DNA from: CAVAWX01 sp963592385
GTDB taxonomy: Bacteria > Actinomycetota > Coriobacteriia > Coriobacteriales > QAMH01
Direction: 5' to 3'
Length of the DNA: 21,446 nt
Assembly (NCBI GenBank): GCA_963592385.1
Contig: CAVAWX010000028.1
Span: 1 to 21,446, forward strand
The notes under the pieces are model-generated. The model was not told the DNA's origin, searched no databases, and saw only the letters and a program-made list of their open reading frames with translations. This document shows, in pieces, positions 1 through 7,247 of this stretch. Position numbers and translations under genes: made by a program. How positions within the stretch are numbered: the first letter of the stretch is position 1; each line of letters starts with the position of its first letter.

Positions 1-119
1 GGCCTGCAGAGCCGAACGCGGAAAGCCTGGAGAGCTTGCGGGAAATTGACGAGATGGCGGCATCGGGCATGCGCAGGTTCACCAACGTGGGAGACGCCCT
101 CGCCTCCTTGAAGGCGTGA
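1..119 (+). CDS. RelB/DinJ-family antitoxin, C-terminal end only (partial)
   Basis: This is an open frame that enters from the left edge (first full codon at 3) and stops with TGA at 117-119; about 38 residues are visible. The visible part has a NAESLESLREIDEMAA stretch and ends in GDALASLKA. That pattern is typical of the C-terminal, toxin-wrapping part of RelB/DinJ antitoxins, whose missing N-terminus would be a ribbon-helix-helix DNA-binding domain. Three bases separate its stop from the ATG of a YafQ-like toxin remnant, which is the usual antitoxin-toxin order and supports the call. In the family the antitoxin neutralises the endoribonuclease and represses the operon. The toxin here is truncated, so this copy may be an orphan. 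The identity rests on a short fragment plus context. Confidence 0.6.
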   Translation, partial: PAEPNAESLESLREIDEMAASGMRRFTNVGDALASLKA

Positions 120-122
120 GTC

Positions 123-233
123 ATGCTTGAAATCGAGTACTCCCCGAGATTCAAGCGGGACTACAAGCGGCTCGAGAGGAATATTTGCCGAAAACGGTAT
201 TTCTCCCGCCATCTTTATCGAAAACTTTTATAA
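123..233 (+). pseudogene. YafQ/RelE-type toxin remnant, truncated to 36 codons
   Basis: The frame begins MLEIEYSPRFKRDYKRL, which is the characteristic N-terminus of YafQ-like mRNA interferases (beta strand 1 followed by the basic helix with F-K-R-D-Y/L-K). YafQ proteins are about 90 residues long and have catalytic His/Asp residues in the second half. Here the similarity stops at about residue 19 (near base 180), the sequence becomes AT-rich, and the frame ends at TAA 231-233 after 36 codons. All catalytic residues are therefore absent and the product cannot be an active nuclease. The break at about 180 looks like a deletion or recombination joint that brought the promoter region of the next gene up against the toxin start. 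Confidence 0.65.
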
Positions 234-234
234 T
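229..234 (+). promoter_or_regulatory. -10 element (TATAAT) of the ModE-like gene
   Basis: A perfect TATAAT lies in an AT-rich patch (181-236) within otherwise GC-rich DNA. No convincing -35 box sits 16-18 bases upstream. Transcription would start near 241, leaving a leader of about 170 bases before the ribosome binding site of the gene at 412. Confidence 0.45.
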
Positions 235-286
235 GAACCCACGATGAACGCCTGCGGCGGATGCATCTGTGGACTGGAGGCCGAAG

Positions 287-321
287 CTTCGAGGCTGAAA
301 GCTGAGGGTCGAGGCTCGAAG
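287..321 (+). other. Inverted repeat in the leader of the ModE-like gene
   Basis: CTTCGAG (287-293) and CTCGAAG (315-321) are perfect 7-base complements separated by 21 bases. The interval also repeats the word TCGAGGCT. The arrangement could fold in the mRNA or act as an operator. No known riboswitch class is recognised in the 241-411 leader. Confidence 0.3.
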
Positions 322-411
322 GCTCGCCAGCCCGATGTGCCCGCCGCGGTTTTTCGCAGCGCCCTTGCCGCGCCCGCGCGCGGGGCGTCTCGCGTCAAGA
401 GGAGGAAGAGC

Positions 412-759
412 ATGGCCACGAAGAACCTTCACGCGCAGATCAAGATCATGGTAACGGCATCCGGCGACCGCAAAGGCCCCAGCTTCGGCCACGGCGCCGC
501 CATCCTCTTGCGCGGAGTCGAGGAGAACGGCTCCCTCAACAAGACGGCCAAGGACCTGCACATGGCCTACAGCAAGGCCTGGAGCATGATGAAGAAGGTG
601 GAGGAGGGCCTCGGCTTCACCCTGCTCGAGCGCCACGGCGCGCGCGGCTCGGTCCTCACCGAGGAGGGCAAGCGCTTCCTCGAGCTGTTCGACGCCTACT
701 CCAAGGACGTCGAGGATTACGCGGCCAAGGCCTTCGACCGCCACTTCGAGGGATTCTAG
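412..759 (+). CDS. ModE-type winged-helix DNA-binding protein (no effector domain)
   Basis: This 115-residue protein is almost entirely a ModE/LysR-like winged helix. The stretch NGSLNKTAKDLHMAYSKAW (about residues 39-57) is the helix-turn-helix and recognition helix. GFTLLERHGARGSVLTEEG (about 67-85) is the wing and the following turn, matching the L-x-E-R...G-G-x-L-T pattern of ModE. Full-length ModE carries a molybdate-binding TOBE pair after this; here the protein ends about 30 residues after the wing, so it resembles the short DNA-binding-only members of the family and may not sense molybdate itself. The start is set by AAGAGGAGG at 397-405 before ATG 412. The same frame stays open upstream to an ATG at 244, which would add 56 residues of poor-quality sequence. 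It converges with the PASTA kinase gene, whose end lies 50 bases away. No molybdate transport genes are in view. Confidence 0.8.
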   Translation: MATKNLHAQIKIMVTASGDRKGPSFGHGAAILLRGVEENGSLNKTAKDLHMAYSKAWSMMKKVEEGLGFTLLERHGARGSVLTEEGKRFLELFDAYSKDVEDYAAKAFDRHFEGF

Positions 760-809
760 AAGCGCTTTTGCCGCTAGCTGCTGCTGCCGGGCTTGCGCCT
801 TGCTGCGCG

Positions 810-2663
810 CTAGTTGCCGCCCGTGCCCAAGGTGATGGTGACGGTCGAGCCGCTCTCGGCCTTCGACCCACCCGAGGGGCTTTGCGAGAGCACCTCGTCT
901 TCGGTGCCCGTCGCGTACTGCTTCTTCACCTCGAAGCCCGCGTTCTTCAGCGCCGCCGTGGCCTCGCCGTTCGTCATCCCCGTGACGCTGGGCACGCTCG
1001 CCTTCGTAGACGCGCTGTTGCCCGTGGACACGGTGATGGTGATGGTCGAGCCGCTCGACACCGAGGTGCCCGCCTCGATGGACTGCTGGCACACCTCGCC
1101 CTTGCCGACCGTCTCGGAGGTCCCCTCCTCGGTCTTCACGTTCAACCCGAGCCCTTCGAGCGTGCTCTTCGCGCTGGACTCCTTCGTGCCGATCACGCTG
1201 GGCACGGTCACGTTCTTGCTCTCCTTGCCCGACGAGATGGTGTAGGTGACCGTCGAGCCGGCCGTGGTCTGCGAGTTGGCGGTGGGCTCCTGCTTGAACA
1301 CCTGCCCCTGCTGGAAGCTCTCGCTGTAGTCGGACTTCGACGAGCCCTTCAGCCCGGCGGCCGACAGCTGCTGCTCGGCCTCGGAGGCCGACAGCCCGAT
1401 CAGGTTGGGCACCTGCACGGTCTTGGGCGTGGTCTTGCCGCTGGAGACGACCAGATTCACCGTCGTGTCCCTCGACACCGACGAGTTCATCGCAGGGTCT
1501 TGCGACATGACGTTGCCCTCGCTGACGGTGTCGCTTTGCGCTTTCGTGATGGTGCCGACGGACAGCCCGCGCTGCTCCAGCGTCTCTTCCGCCTCGTCCT
1601 GGCTCATGTTCTGCACGTTGGGCACGAGCACCATTTCCTTGGGCGGCAGCACGCCGGTGGCAAACGCCCAGCCCAGACCGCCCAGCACGAGCACGAGCAG
1701 TATGACGATGATGATGATGGGCGCCTTGCTGCGCTTCTTGTTCTCCTGCTCTTCTTGCGCACGCGCCGCCGCCGCGGGGTTCATCACCCTCGTGGCCGCC
1801 GCCGCGCCCGCCGCAGGCGCGATCACCTGCGTGGGGATGGAGGCCTCGCGCCCGGACAGGTAGGCGTCCACGGCCTTCTTCATGTCGTTGGCCGTGGCGA
1901 AGCGGTTGTGCGGGTCTTTCTGCAGCGCGCGCATGATGATGGCGTTGAGCTGCGGGTCTATCTCGGGGTTGATCTCGGCGGGCGGAATCGGCGTGTCGTT
2001 GACCTGCTTCATCGCCACCGACACCACGTCCGGGCCGTCGAAGGGCAGCTGGCCGGTGGCCGCCTCGTACATGACGATGCCCAGCGAGTAGAGGTCGCTG
2101 GCCGGCCCCAGGTCCTTGCCCTGCGCCTGCTCGGGGCTGACGTAGTGCGCCGTGCCGAGCACCGAGGAGTCGTGCGTCATGCTGGAATTGCCCGCCTGCG
2201 CGATGCCGAAGTCCATGACCTTCACGTTGCCGTCGGCCTTGACCATGATGTTGGCGGACTTGATGTCGCGGTGGATGATGTCGTAGCCGTGCGCGACGGA
2301 CAGCGCCGAGCACACCTGCGACGCGATCTCGGCGACCTTGCGCGGGTGAATCTTGCCGCGCTGCTGGATGGCCGTCTTCAGGTCCGTGCCGCGCACGTAC
2401 TCCATGACGATGTAGTAGGCGTCGTCGTCGCAGCCCCAATCGTAGATGTTGACGATGTAGGGGCTTTGCAGGTTGGCGGCCGCCTGGGCTTCCTGGCGAA
2501 AGCGCGCGGCGAAGGTGCCGTCTGCCGCGTACTGCGGGAGCATGACCTTGAGCGCGACGGTGCGGCCGAGCGTGCTGTCCGTGGCCTTGTAGACCTCGGC
2601 CATGCCGCCCATTCCTATCTTTTCAAGCACCTGATACCGGTTGCCGTATATTCGCTGTTCCAC
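810..2663 (-). CDS. pknB: PASTA-domain serine/threonine protein kinase (PknB/PrkC/StkP type)
   Basis: This 617-residue membrane kinase phosphorylates Ser/Thr on cell-wall and division proteins in response to peptidoglycan fragments or lipid II. The Gly-rich loop IGMGGMAEVY is at 16-25, the ATP-anchoring Lys is K39 in VALK, the helix C Glu is about E58, HRD is at 131-133, DFG at 151-153 and the APE-like SPE at 176-178. This is therefore a complete RD kinase. An Ala-rich juxtamembrane linker leads to one membrane span (about 316-340), then four PASTA repeats (about 350-617), each with a V-P-x-(V/L)-x-G opening. The length and layout match M. tuberculosis PknB. The start is GTG at 2663 with AGGAG about 8 bases upstream. 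It is the last gene of the cell-wall signalling cluster, 159 bases after the SEDS-PBP gene, and ends 50 bases from the convergent ModE-like gene. Confidence 0.95.
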   Translation of the reverse strand: MEQRIYGNRYQVLEKIGMGGMAEVYKATDSTLGRTVALKVMLPQYAADGTFAARFRQEAQAAANLQSPYIVNIYDWGCDDDAYYIVMEYVRGTDLKTAIQQRGKIHPRKVAEIASQVCSALSVAHGYDIIHRDIKSANIMVKADGNVKVMDFGIAQAGNSSMTHDSSVLGTAHYVSPEQAQGKDLGPASDLYSLGIVMYEAATGQLPFDGPDVVSVAMKQVNDTPIPPAEINPEIDPQLNAIIMRALQKDPHNRFATANDMKKAVDAYLSGREASIPTQVIAPAAGAAAATRVMNPAAAARAQEEQENKKRSKAPIIIIVILLVLVLGGLGWAFATGVLPPKEMVLVPNVQNMSQDEAEETLEQRGLSVGTITKAQSDTVSEGNVMSQDPAMNSSVSRDTTVNLVVSSGKTTPKTVQVPNLIGLSASEAEQQLSAAGLKGSSKSDYSESFQQGQVFKQEPTANSQTTAGSTVTYTISSGKESKNVTVPSVIGTKESSAKSTLEGLGLNVKTEEGTSETVGKGEVCQQSIEAGTSVSSGSTITITVSTGNSASTKASVPSVTGMTNGEATAALKNAGFEVKKQYATGTEDEVLSQSPSGGSKAESGSTVTITLGTGGN

Positions 2664-2740
2664 TCTGAGTTACTCCTGTCGCCTCACAGCATAGCCCCTA
2701 TTTTAAACAAAGCGCGCTCGTATGGGTGCGTGCCGTCGGT

Positions 2741-2759
2741 AAAAGTGCAGGTTTTGCAC
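2741..2759 (-). terminator. Weak hairpin with a T run between the SEDS-PBP gene and pknB
   Basis: On the minus strand GTGCA (2759-2755) and TGCAC (2749-2745) pair around a 5-base loop and are followed by TTTT. The 5-bp stem is weak, so it may cause partial termination or processing, or it may be a protein-binding palindrome. AT-rich DNA just after it (2700-2705, TAAAAT on the minus strand) could hold a separate pknB promoter, but no convincing -35 is seen. Confidence 0.25.
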
Positions 2760-2822
2760 GTTTGCCCATTTGCCGCCGCCGCGTTTTGCCGCAACGTTTC
2801 GTTGTGCCACCGCATGCGCGCC

Positions 2823-5588
2823 TCACCCGCCCAGCTCGTCGAGGGCGCAGGCGAAGATCTCGGAGGCACGCGGAGCCGCGACCCCGCCGCCGTTGTCGCC
2901 TTTCTCGATGACGATGGCCACGGTCACGCTCGTGTTCCCGCGCGTCGCCGTGCCCACGAACCACGCGTCCGAGGCCGCGTCCGAGGTCTCGGCGGTGCCC
3001 GTCTTGCCGATGACGTCGGCGCCGCCCACCGCGGCGGCACTGCCCGTGCCCTCTTCGACGACGCCGCGCAATATGCCCTGCTCGTCCTGGGCGGCCGCCT
3101 TCGACATGACCTGCCCGTAGACCTGCGCCTGGGTCTGGCTGACGATGGCGCCGCCGGACGACAGCACGCTGTCCACGAGGTAGGGGCGCATAGCCACGCC
3201 GTCGTTGGCGATGGCGGCCATGCTCGCGGCCATCTGCATGACGGTCGTCTGGGGGCCGGCGGGGCTTGCGTGCTCGCCCACGGGCTGGCCCACGCCCGCC
3301 CAGGCCGTCTCCCACTCGGTCATCTCGGAAGGCTCGGGCATGAGCGACTTCGTCAGGTCGAAGTCCTGCGCGATGTCGGCGTTGAAGCCGAAGCGGCTCG
3401 CGTAGCTCACGAGGGTGCTCGCCCCCAGCTGGTCGGCGATCTGGGCAAACACCGTGTTGGCGGAGCGCTCGGTCGCCTCCTTCACCGTCATGGTCCCGTA
3501 GCTCTGCCCGTGGTAGTTCGTCACGGGCGCGTTGCCGATGTCCATGCTGGCCGGCGCCTCGTAGCTGCTGTCGTCGGTGACGGTGCCGGTGTCGAGGCCG
3601 GCCGCCAGCGTGACGGTCTTGAAGGTCGAGCCCGGCGCGTAAAGCGTCTGCGTCGCGCGGTTCACCAGCTCGCCGTCGCCGCCGGTCGCGCCCGAGAGCA
3701 CGTCGCCCACCTCGCCGATCTCGTAGGTGGGGGCAGAGGCCTCGGCCAGCACCGCGCCCGTCTTCGTGTCGAGCACCACGACCGCGCCCTTCTGCCCCTC
3801 GAGCTGCTCTTGCGCCACGCGCTGTATCTTCGAGTTCAAGGTCAGGCGCACGTCGTTTCCCGAGGTCTGCTCGCCGGCCGCCGCGCGCACGGCGTCGGCG
3901 AAGGTCTCGAAGTTGTCCTCGCCCACAAGCGTCGCCGACATCTTGCTCTCCACGCCCGCGCTGCCGTACTGCGACGAGGTGTAGCCCACGGCATGCGCCG
4001 CGAGGTCGCCTTCGGGGTAGACGCGCGTGTAGCTGCCGTCTTCTTGCTGCTCGGACTGCGCGAGCACCACGCCGTCGGAGCTGAGGATGGCGCCGCGCTC
4101 GCGCTGGGACTGCTTGGCCAGCGTGTGGTTGTTGGAGGGCATGGCCTGCAGCTCGGAGGCGCGGAACACCTGGATATAGGTGAGGTTGGCGATGAGCAGG
4201 GCAAACAGTATGGTGAACACGGCCAGCATGGCGGTCAGGCGCCGGCCGAGCGCGCTGCGCCCCAGCACGCCGGTGTCGCCGCCGAGCAGCTTGAACTGCC
4301 CGGTGCTGGCCATCTCGGCGCCAAGGCCGGTGGCCTCGTTGCTCGCGCGCAAAAGCAGCCCGACGATGATGAAGCTGGAGATGAGCGACGAGCCGCCTTG
4401 GCTCATGAAGGGCAGGGTCAGGCCGGTCAGGGGGATGAAGCCGGTCACGCCGCCGATGATGATGAAGGCCTGGAAGGCGATGGAGGCGGTGAGGCCTGCC
4501 GCCGCGAAGGCCGCGATGTCGCTTTTCGCCCGCGCCGCCGTGAGGAAGCCGCGCACGCAAAAGAGCATGAACAAGATGATGACGGCCGCCCCGCCGAGCA
4601 GCCCCATCTCCTCGCCGATGGCGCTGAAGATGAAGTCGCTTTCCGCGAAGGGGATGTAGTCGGGCAGGCCGCGCCCGATGCCGACGCCGAACAGCCCGCC
4701 GTCGGCCAGCGAGTACAGCGACTGCACGAGCTGGTAGCCCGAGCCGGACGCGTCGGCGAAGGGGTCGAGCCATATGGCGATGCGCGTCTGCACGTGGCTG
4801 AACACGCGGTAGAGGCCGGTCGCGCCGACGGCCACGAGCGCAAGCCCGATGATGATGTAGGACAGGCGCCCCGTGCACACGTAGAGCATGACGAGGAAGA
4901 CGCCGAAGAGCAGAAGCGCGCTGCCCAAGTCGCGCTCGAAGATGACGATGAGCAAGGCGACGACCCACATGGCCAGAAGCGGCACGAGCGTGCGCAGGTG
5001 GGGGATTTTGAAGCCGACGCGCGTCGTGCGCAGGACGCTCAAAAGCTCGCGGTTGTCGGCCAGGTAGGCCGCGAGGAACAAGACGATGCAGATCTTCGAG
5101 ATCTCGCCCGGCTGAAACGACATGCCGGCGATCGAGAGCCAGATGCGCGAGCCGTTGTACTCCTGGCCCACGAAGGGCAGCATGGGCGAGAGCAGCAAGA
5201 CGACGCCCACGAGCAGGCACGAGTACTTGTAGCGGCCGATTTTCTCCATGGAGGGCACGAGCAGCAGCGTGAGCACCATGCAGACGATGGCGGCGAACAG
5301 CCACACCACCTGCTTCACCGCGGAATCGGGCGCAAGGCGCAGCACGAAGGTGATGCCGATGCCGGAGAGGATGAAGGCGATGGGCAGGATGGCCGGGTCG
5401 GCGTTCGGGGTGAACTTGCGCTCGGCGATGTGCGCGGCGAAAAACGCGACGGCCAGTCCTATGGGCACGGAAAACGAGGAGACGGACAGCTCCGCGCCGT
5501 TGGTGATGAGCAGCATGGCGAAAAAGACGAGCAGCACGGGGAGGGCCGCTATCAAAAGCCACAGCTCTGTTGTGCGTCGGTTTGTCAT
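2823..5588 (-). CDS. SEDS (RodA/FtsW) glycosyltransferase fused to class B penicillin-binding protein
   Basis: One continuous frame of 921 residues encodes both peptidoglycan-synthesis activities. Residues 1 to about 425 are a SEDS polytopic glycosyltransferase with about 10 membrane spans. Hallmarks are GSRIWL (about 146-151), FQPGEISK (158-165), the catalytic-type Asp in ESDFIF (D318) and PLTGL...MSQGGSS in the last spans. Residues of about 445-467 form a further span, followed by an extracytoplasmic transpeptidase of about 450 residues with STFK (nucleophile S654), SAN (709-711) and KTGTAE (862-867). Both halves look intact. In most actinobacteria rodA and pbpA are adjacent separate genes at this position between pstP and the kinases, so this is a gene fusion in conserved context. 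The ATG at 5588 gives the family-like N-terminus MTNRRTTELWLL, with GGAG only 3 bases upstream; an in-frame TTG at 5597 is the alternative. It lies 87 bases after the phosphatase. Confidence 0.93.
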   Translation of the reverse strand: MTNRRTTELWLLIAALPVLLVFFAMLLITNGAELSVSSFSVPIGLAVAFFAAHIAERKFTPNADPAILPIAFILSGIGITFVLRLAPDSAVKQVVWLFAAIVCMVLTLLLVPSMEKIGRYKYSCLLVGVVLLLSPMLPFVGQEYNGSRIWLSIAGMSFQPGEISKICIVLFLAAYLADNRELLSVLRTTRVGFKIPHLRTLVPLLAMWVVALLIVIFERDLGSALLLFGVFLVMLYVCTGRLSYIIIGLALVAVGATGLYRVFSHVQTRIAIWLDPFADASGSGYQLVQSLYSLADGGLFGVGIGRGLPDYIPFAESDFIFSAIGEEMGLLGGAAVIILFMLFCVRGFLTAARAKSDIAAFAAAGLTASIAFQAFIIIGGVTGFIPLTGLTLPFMSQGGSSLISSFIIVGLLLRASNEATGLGAEMASTGQFKLLGGDTGVLGRSALGRRLTAMLAVFTILFALLIANLTYIQVFRASELQAMPSNNHTLAKQSQRERGAILSSDGVVLAQSEQQEDGSYTRVYPEGDLAAHAVGYTSSQYGSAGVESKMSATLVGEDNFETFADAVRAAAGEQTSGNDVRLTLNSKIQRVAQEQLEGQKGAVVVLDTKTGAVLAEASAPTYEIGEVGDVLSGATGGDGELVNRATQTLYAPGSTFKTVTLAAGLDTGTVTDDSSYEAPASMDIGNAPVTNYHGQSYGTMTVKEATERSANTVFAQIADQLGASTLVSYASRFGFNADIAQDFDLTKSLMPEPSEMTEWETAWAGVGQPVGEHASPAGPQTTVMQMAASMAAIANDGVAMRPYLVDSVLSSGGAIVSQTQAQVYGQVMSKAAAQDEQGILRGVVEEGTGSAAAVGGADVIGKTGTAETSDAASDAWFVGTATRGNTSVTVAIVIEKGDNGGGVAAPRASEIFACALDELGG

Positions 5589-5675
5589 GGTCTCCAATTC
5601 GCCTGTGTGCTAGGTGCTGTCGTGCCGTCTCGCCGTCTCGCGTGCGCCGCGTTTTCGCGCGTGCGCGCCCGCGCG

Positions 5676-6830
5676 TCAGGCGCTGTTGGCCTTCTTCTCG
5701 GCGTTCACGGTCTTGCGGTAGGAGTCGAGCAGGGCGTCGGCTTCCTCGCGCGAGCCCACGCTCACCCCCGCCTCGAGGCGCTCGGCGGTGCTGGCCGCCA
5801 GCTTGCTTGTCTGGATGTCGGTCGCCTCCTCGACCCACGACAGGTGCAGCGGCCCTATCTGGCCGGGCAGGCCCCGATAGAGCGTGACCGTGCCGCCCTC
5901 CGAGATGAGGTACCACGAGTTTTGCGCGTAGGCGAACACGCCGCCTGCCGCCAGCGCGACCACGACGAGCACCGCCGCGATGCCGATGAGCGGCCCGCGC
6001 CAGCGCTTCTTCGAGGCCGGCTTCACGGCGGCTGTGCCGCTTGCGGCCGTCGAGCCTAGGCCCGAGGCGCCCATGCCGCCGCCCTCGCCCGCGCCGCCGT
6101 CTGCGAGGGGGTCGACCACGACGACGGTCACGTTGTCGAGGCCGCCGTTGGATATCGCCTCGTTCACGAGCAGATCGCAGCAGGCCTGCGGGTCGGGCTG
6201 CATGCGCATGATGTCGGCGATCTTCGCGTCGTCGACCATGCTGTAGAGGCCGTCCGAGCACAGCATGAGCCGGTCGCCGGCGACGACGTTCAGGCTGTAG
6301 ATGTCCGGGCGCATCGCGGGGTCGGACCCGAGCGCGCGGGTGATGACGGAGCGCTGCGGATGGTAGCGCGCCTCCTGCTCGGTGATGCGCCCCTGCTGCA
6401 CGAGCTCGGCGACCAGCGAGTGGTCGCGCGTGAGGCGCTGGAGCACGCCGTCGTGCAGAAGGTAGGCACGCGAGTCGCCCACCTGCGCGACGACCAGCTC
6501 GTCGCCTACGACGGTGGCCGCCGTCATGGTGGTGCCCATGCCCGGCTTGCCGCGTCCGTCGCGCGCCGCCTCGATCACGGCCTTGTTGGCCCGGCAGACG
6601 GCGGCGTCGAGCGCGTCCGGGTCGGTGTGCTTGGGGGCGGCCTGCAGCATGGACTCGACGGCGATGGCGCTGGCCACCTCGCCGGCCTCGTGGCCGCCCA
6701 TGCCGTCTGCCACGACGAACAGCGGCGCCGCGACGGCGAAGCTGTCCTCGTTGTGGCCGCGCACGAGGCCGACCTCGCTGCGTGCGGCATACGACTCGCA
6801 GGTTTTCGGTGTCTTCTTCAAAAAGCTCAT
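5676..6830 (-). CDS. pstP: PP2C-family Ser/Thr phosphatase with membrane anchor (PstP-like)
   Basis: This 384-residue metal-dependent phosphatase is expected to dephosphorylate the neighbouring kinases and their substrates. The PP2C motifs are in order: RGHNEDS (24-30), DGMGGH (42-47), GMGTTMTA (97-104), GDSRAY (118-123), RDHS (135-138), CSDGL (191-195) and GGLDNVTV (229-236). The metal-ligand aspartates D42, D193 and D232 are present. A Gly/Ala-rich linker (about 243-275) leads to one membrane span (about 281-303) and an extracytoplasmic tail of about 80 residues, the same layout as mycobacterial PstP. The start ATG (6830) overlaps the stop of fhaB as ATGA, which indicates translational coupling. 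A longer upstream reading of the same frame only overlaps fhaB and is not credible. Confidence 0.95.
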   Translation of the reverse strand: MSFLKKTPKTCESYAARSEVGLVRGHNEDSFAVAAPLFVVADGMGGHEAGEVASAIAVESMLQAAPKHTDPDALDAAVCRANKAVIEAARDGRGKPGMGTTMTAATVVGDELVVAQVGDSRAYLLHDGVLQRLTRDHSLVAELVQQGRITEQEARYHPQRSVITRALGSDPAMRPDIYSLNVVAGDRLMLCSDGLYSMVDDAKIADIMRMQPDPQACCDLLVNEAISNGGLDNVTVVVVDPLADGGAGEGGGMGASGLGSTAASGTAAVKPASKKRWRGPLIGIAAVLVVVALAAGGVFAYAQNSWYLISEGGTVTLYRGLPGQIGPLHLSWVEEATDIQTSKLAASTAERLEAGVSVGSREEADALLDSYRKTVNAEKKANSA

Positions 6831-7240
6831 GAGCGACCAACCCTTATGTCGACGTCGCCGACGGTGACCACATCGCCGACCGTGCAGGCGCACATCTCGC
6901 CGACGGGGCGTCCGTTGAGCGAGGTGCCGTTCGTGGACCCGAGGTCTTCTATCATCAGGCTCGTGCCGAGCAGCGAGAAGCGCGCGTGGCGCCCCGAGAC
7001 GTAGTCGGTGGGGATGAGTATGTCGGCGCCGGGCGCACGCCCGACGATCAGCGGCCCTGCCACCGTCAGCTTCACCCCTTGCAGCGTGCGCGGCCCGTGT
7101 TCGACGGAGACCGTCCACGACTCGCTTCTCTTGTGCTGGCCTTTCACCAGCCCGATGCCCGTGCGCATGACGGCGAAGAGGAAGACGTAGAGCAGCGCGA
7201 CGAGGACCAGCCTGCCGACGAGCAAGACGAAGTTGACCAC
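6827..7240 (-). CDS. fhaB: Membrane-anchored FHA-domain protein (FhaB/FipA-like)
   Basis: This 137-residue protein has an N-terminal membrane span (about residues 4-27, FVLLVGRLVLVALLYVFLF), a basic linker, and one FHA domain (about 60-135). The phosphothreonine-binding signature is visible: VGRAPGADI, then SGRHARF with the conserved S/R/H, then LGSTNGTSLNG. FHA domains bind phosphothreonine, so this protein probably recruits phosphorylated partners of the operon's kinases to the membrane. Its M. tuberculosis equivalent, FhaB/FipA, links kinase signalling to division and wall proteins. The start is GTG 7240, only 7 bases after the fhaA stop; AGGAGG sits inside the end of fhaA about 12 bases upstream, which is a long spacing. 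The end overlaps pstP by 4 bases. Confidence 0.92.
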   Translation of the reverse strand: MVNFVLLVGRLVLVALLYVFLFAVMRTGIGLVKGQHKRSESWTVSVEHGPRTLQGVKLTVAGPLIVGRAPGADILIPTDYVSGRHARFSLLGTSLMIEDLGSTNGTSLNGRPVGEMCACTVGDVVTVGDVDIRVGRS

Positions 7241-7247
7241 GGCGGTG

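Noticed and set aside
241..411. Molybdenum cofactor riboswitch upstream of the ModE-like gene
   Set aside because: It is attractive by association, but I could not identify the conserved motif elements; only a 7-bp inverted repeat is visible.
760..809. Bidirectional terminator between the convergent ModE-like gene and pknB
   Set aside because: No stem followed by a T run could be found on either strand in these 50 bases.
768..6059. Plus-strand open frame of 1763 codons opposite pknB, the SEDS-PBP gene and the phosphatase
   Set aside because: It is an Arg/His/Ala-rich antisense shadow; the minus-strand genes have full motif sets and ribosome binding sites.
2698..6840. Minus-strand frame of 1380 codons overlapping pstP and the SEDS-PBP gene
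   Set aside because: It is an out-of-phase shadow of the real genes, rich in Arg/Gly/Ala, without recognisable domains.
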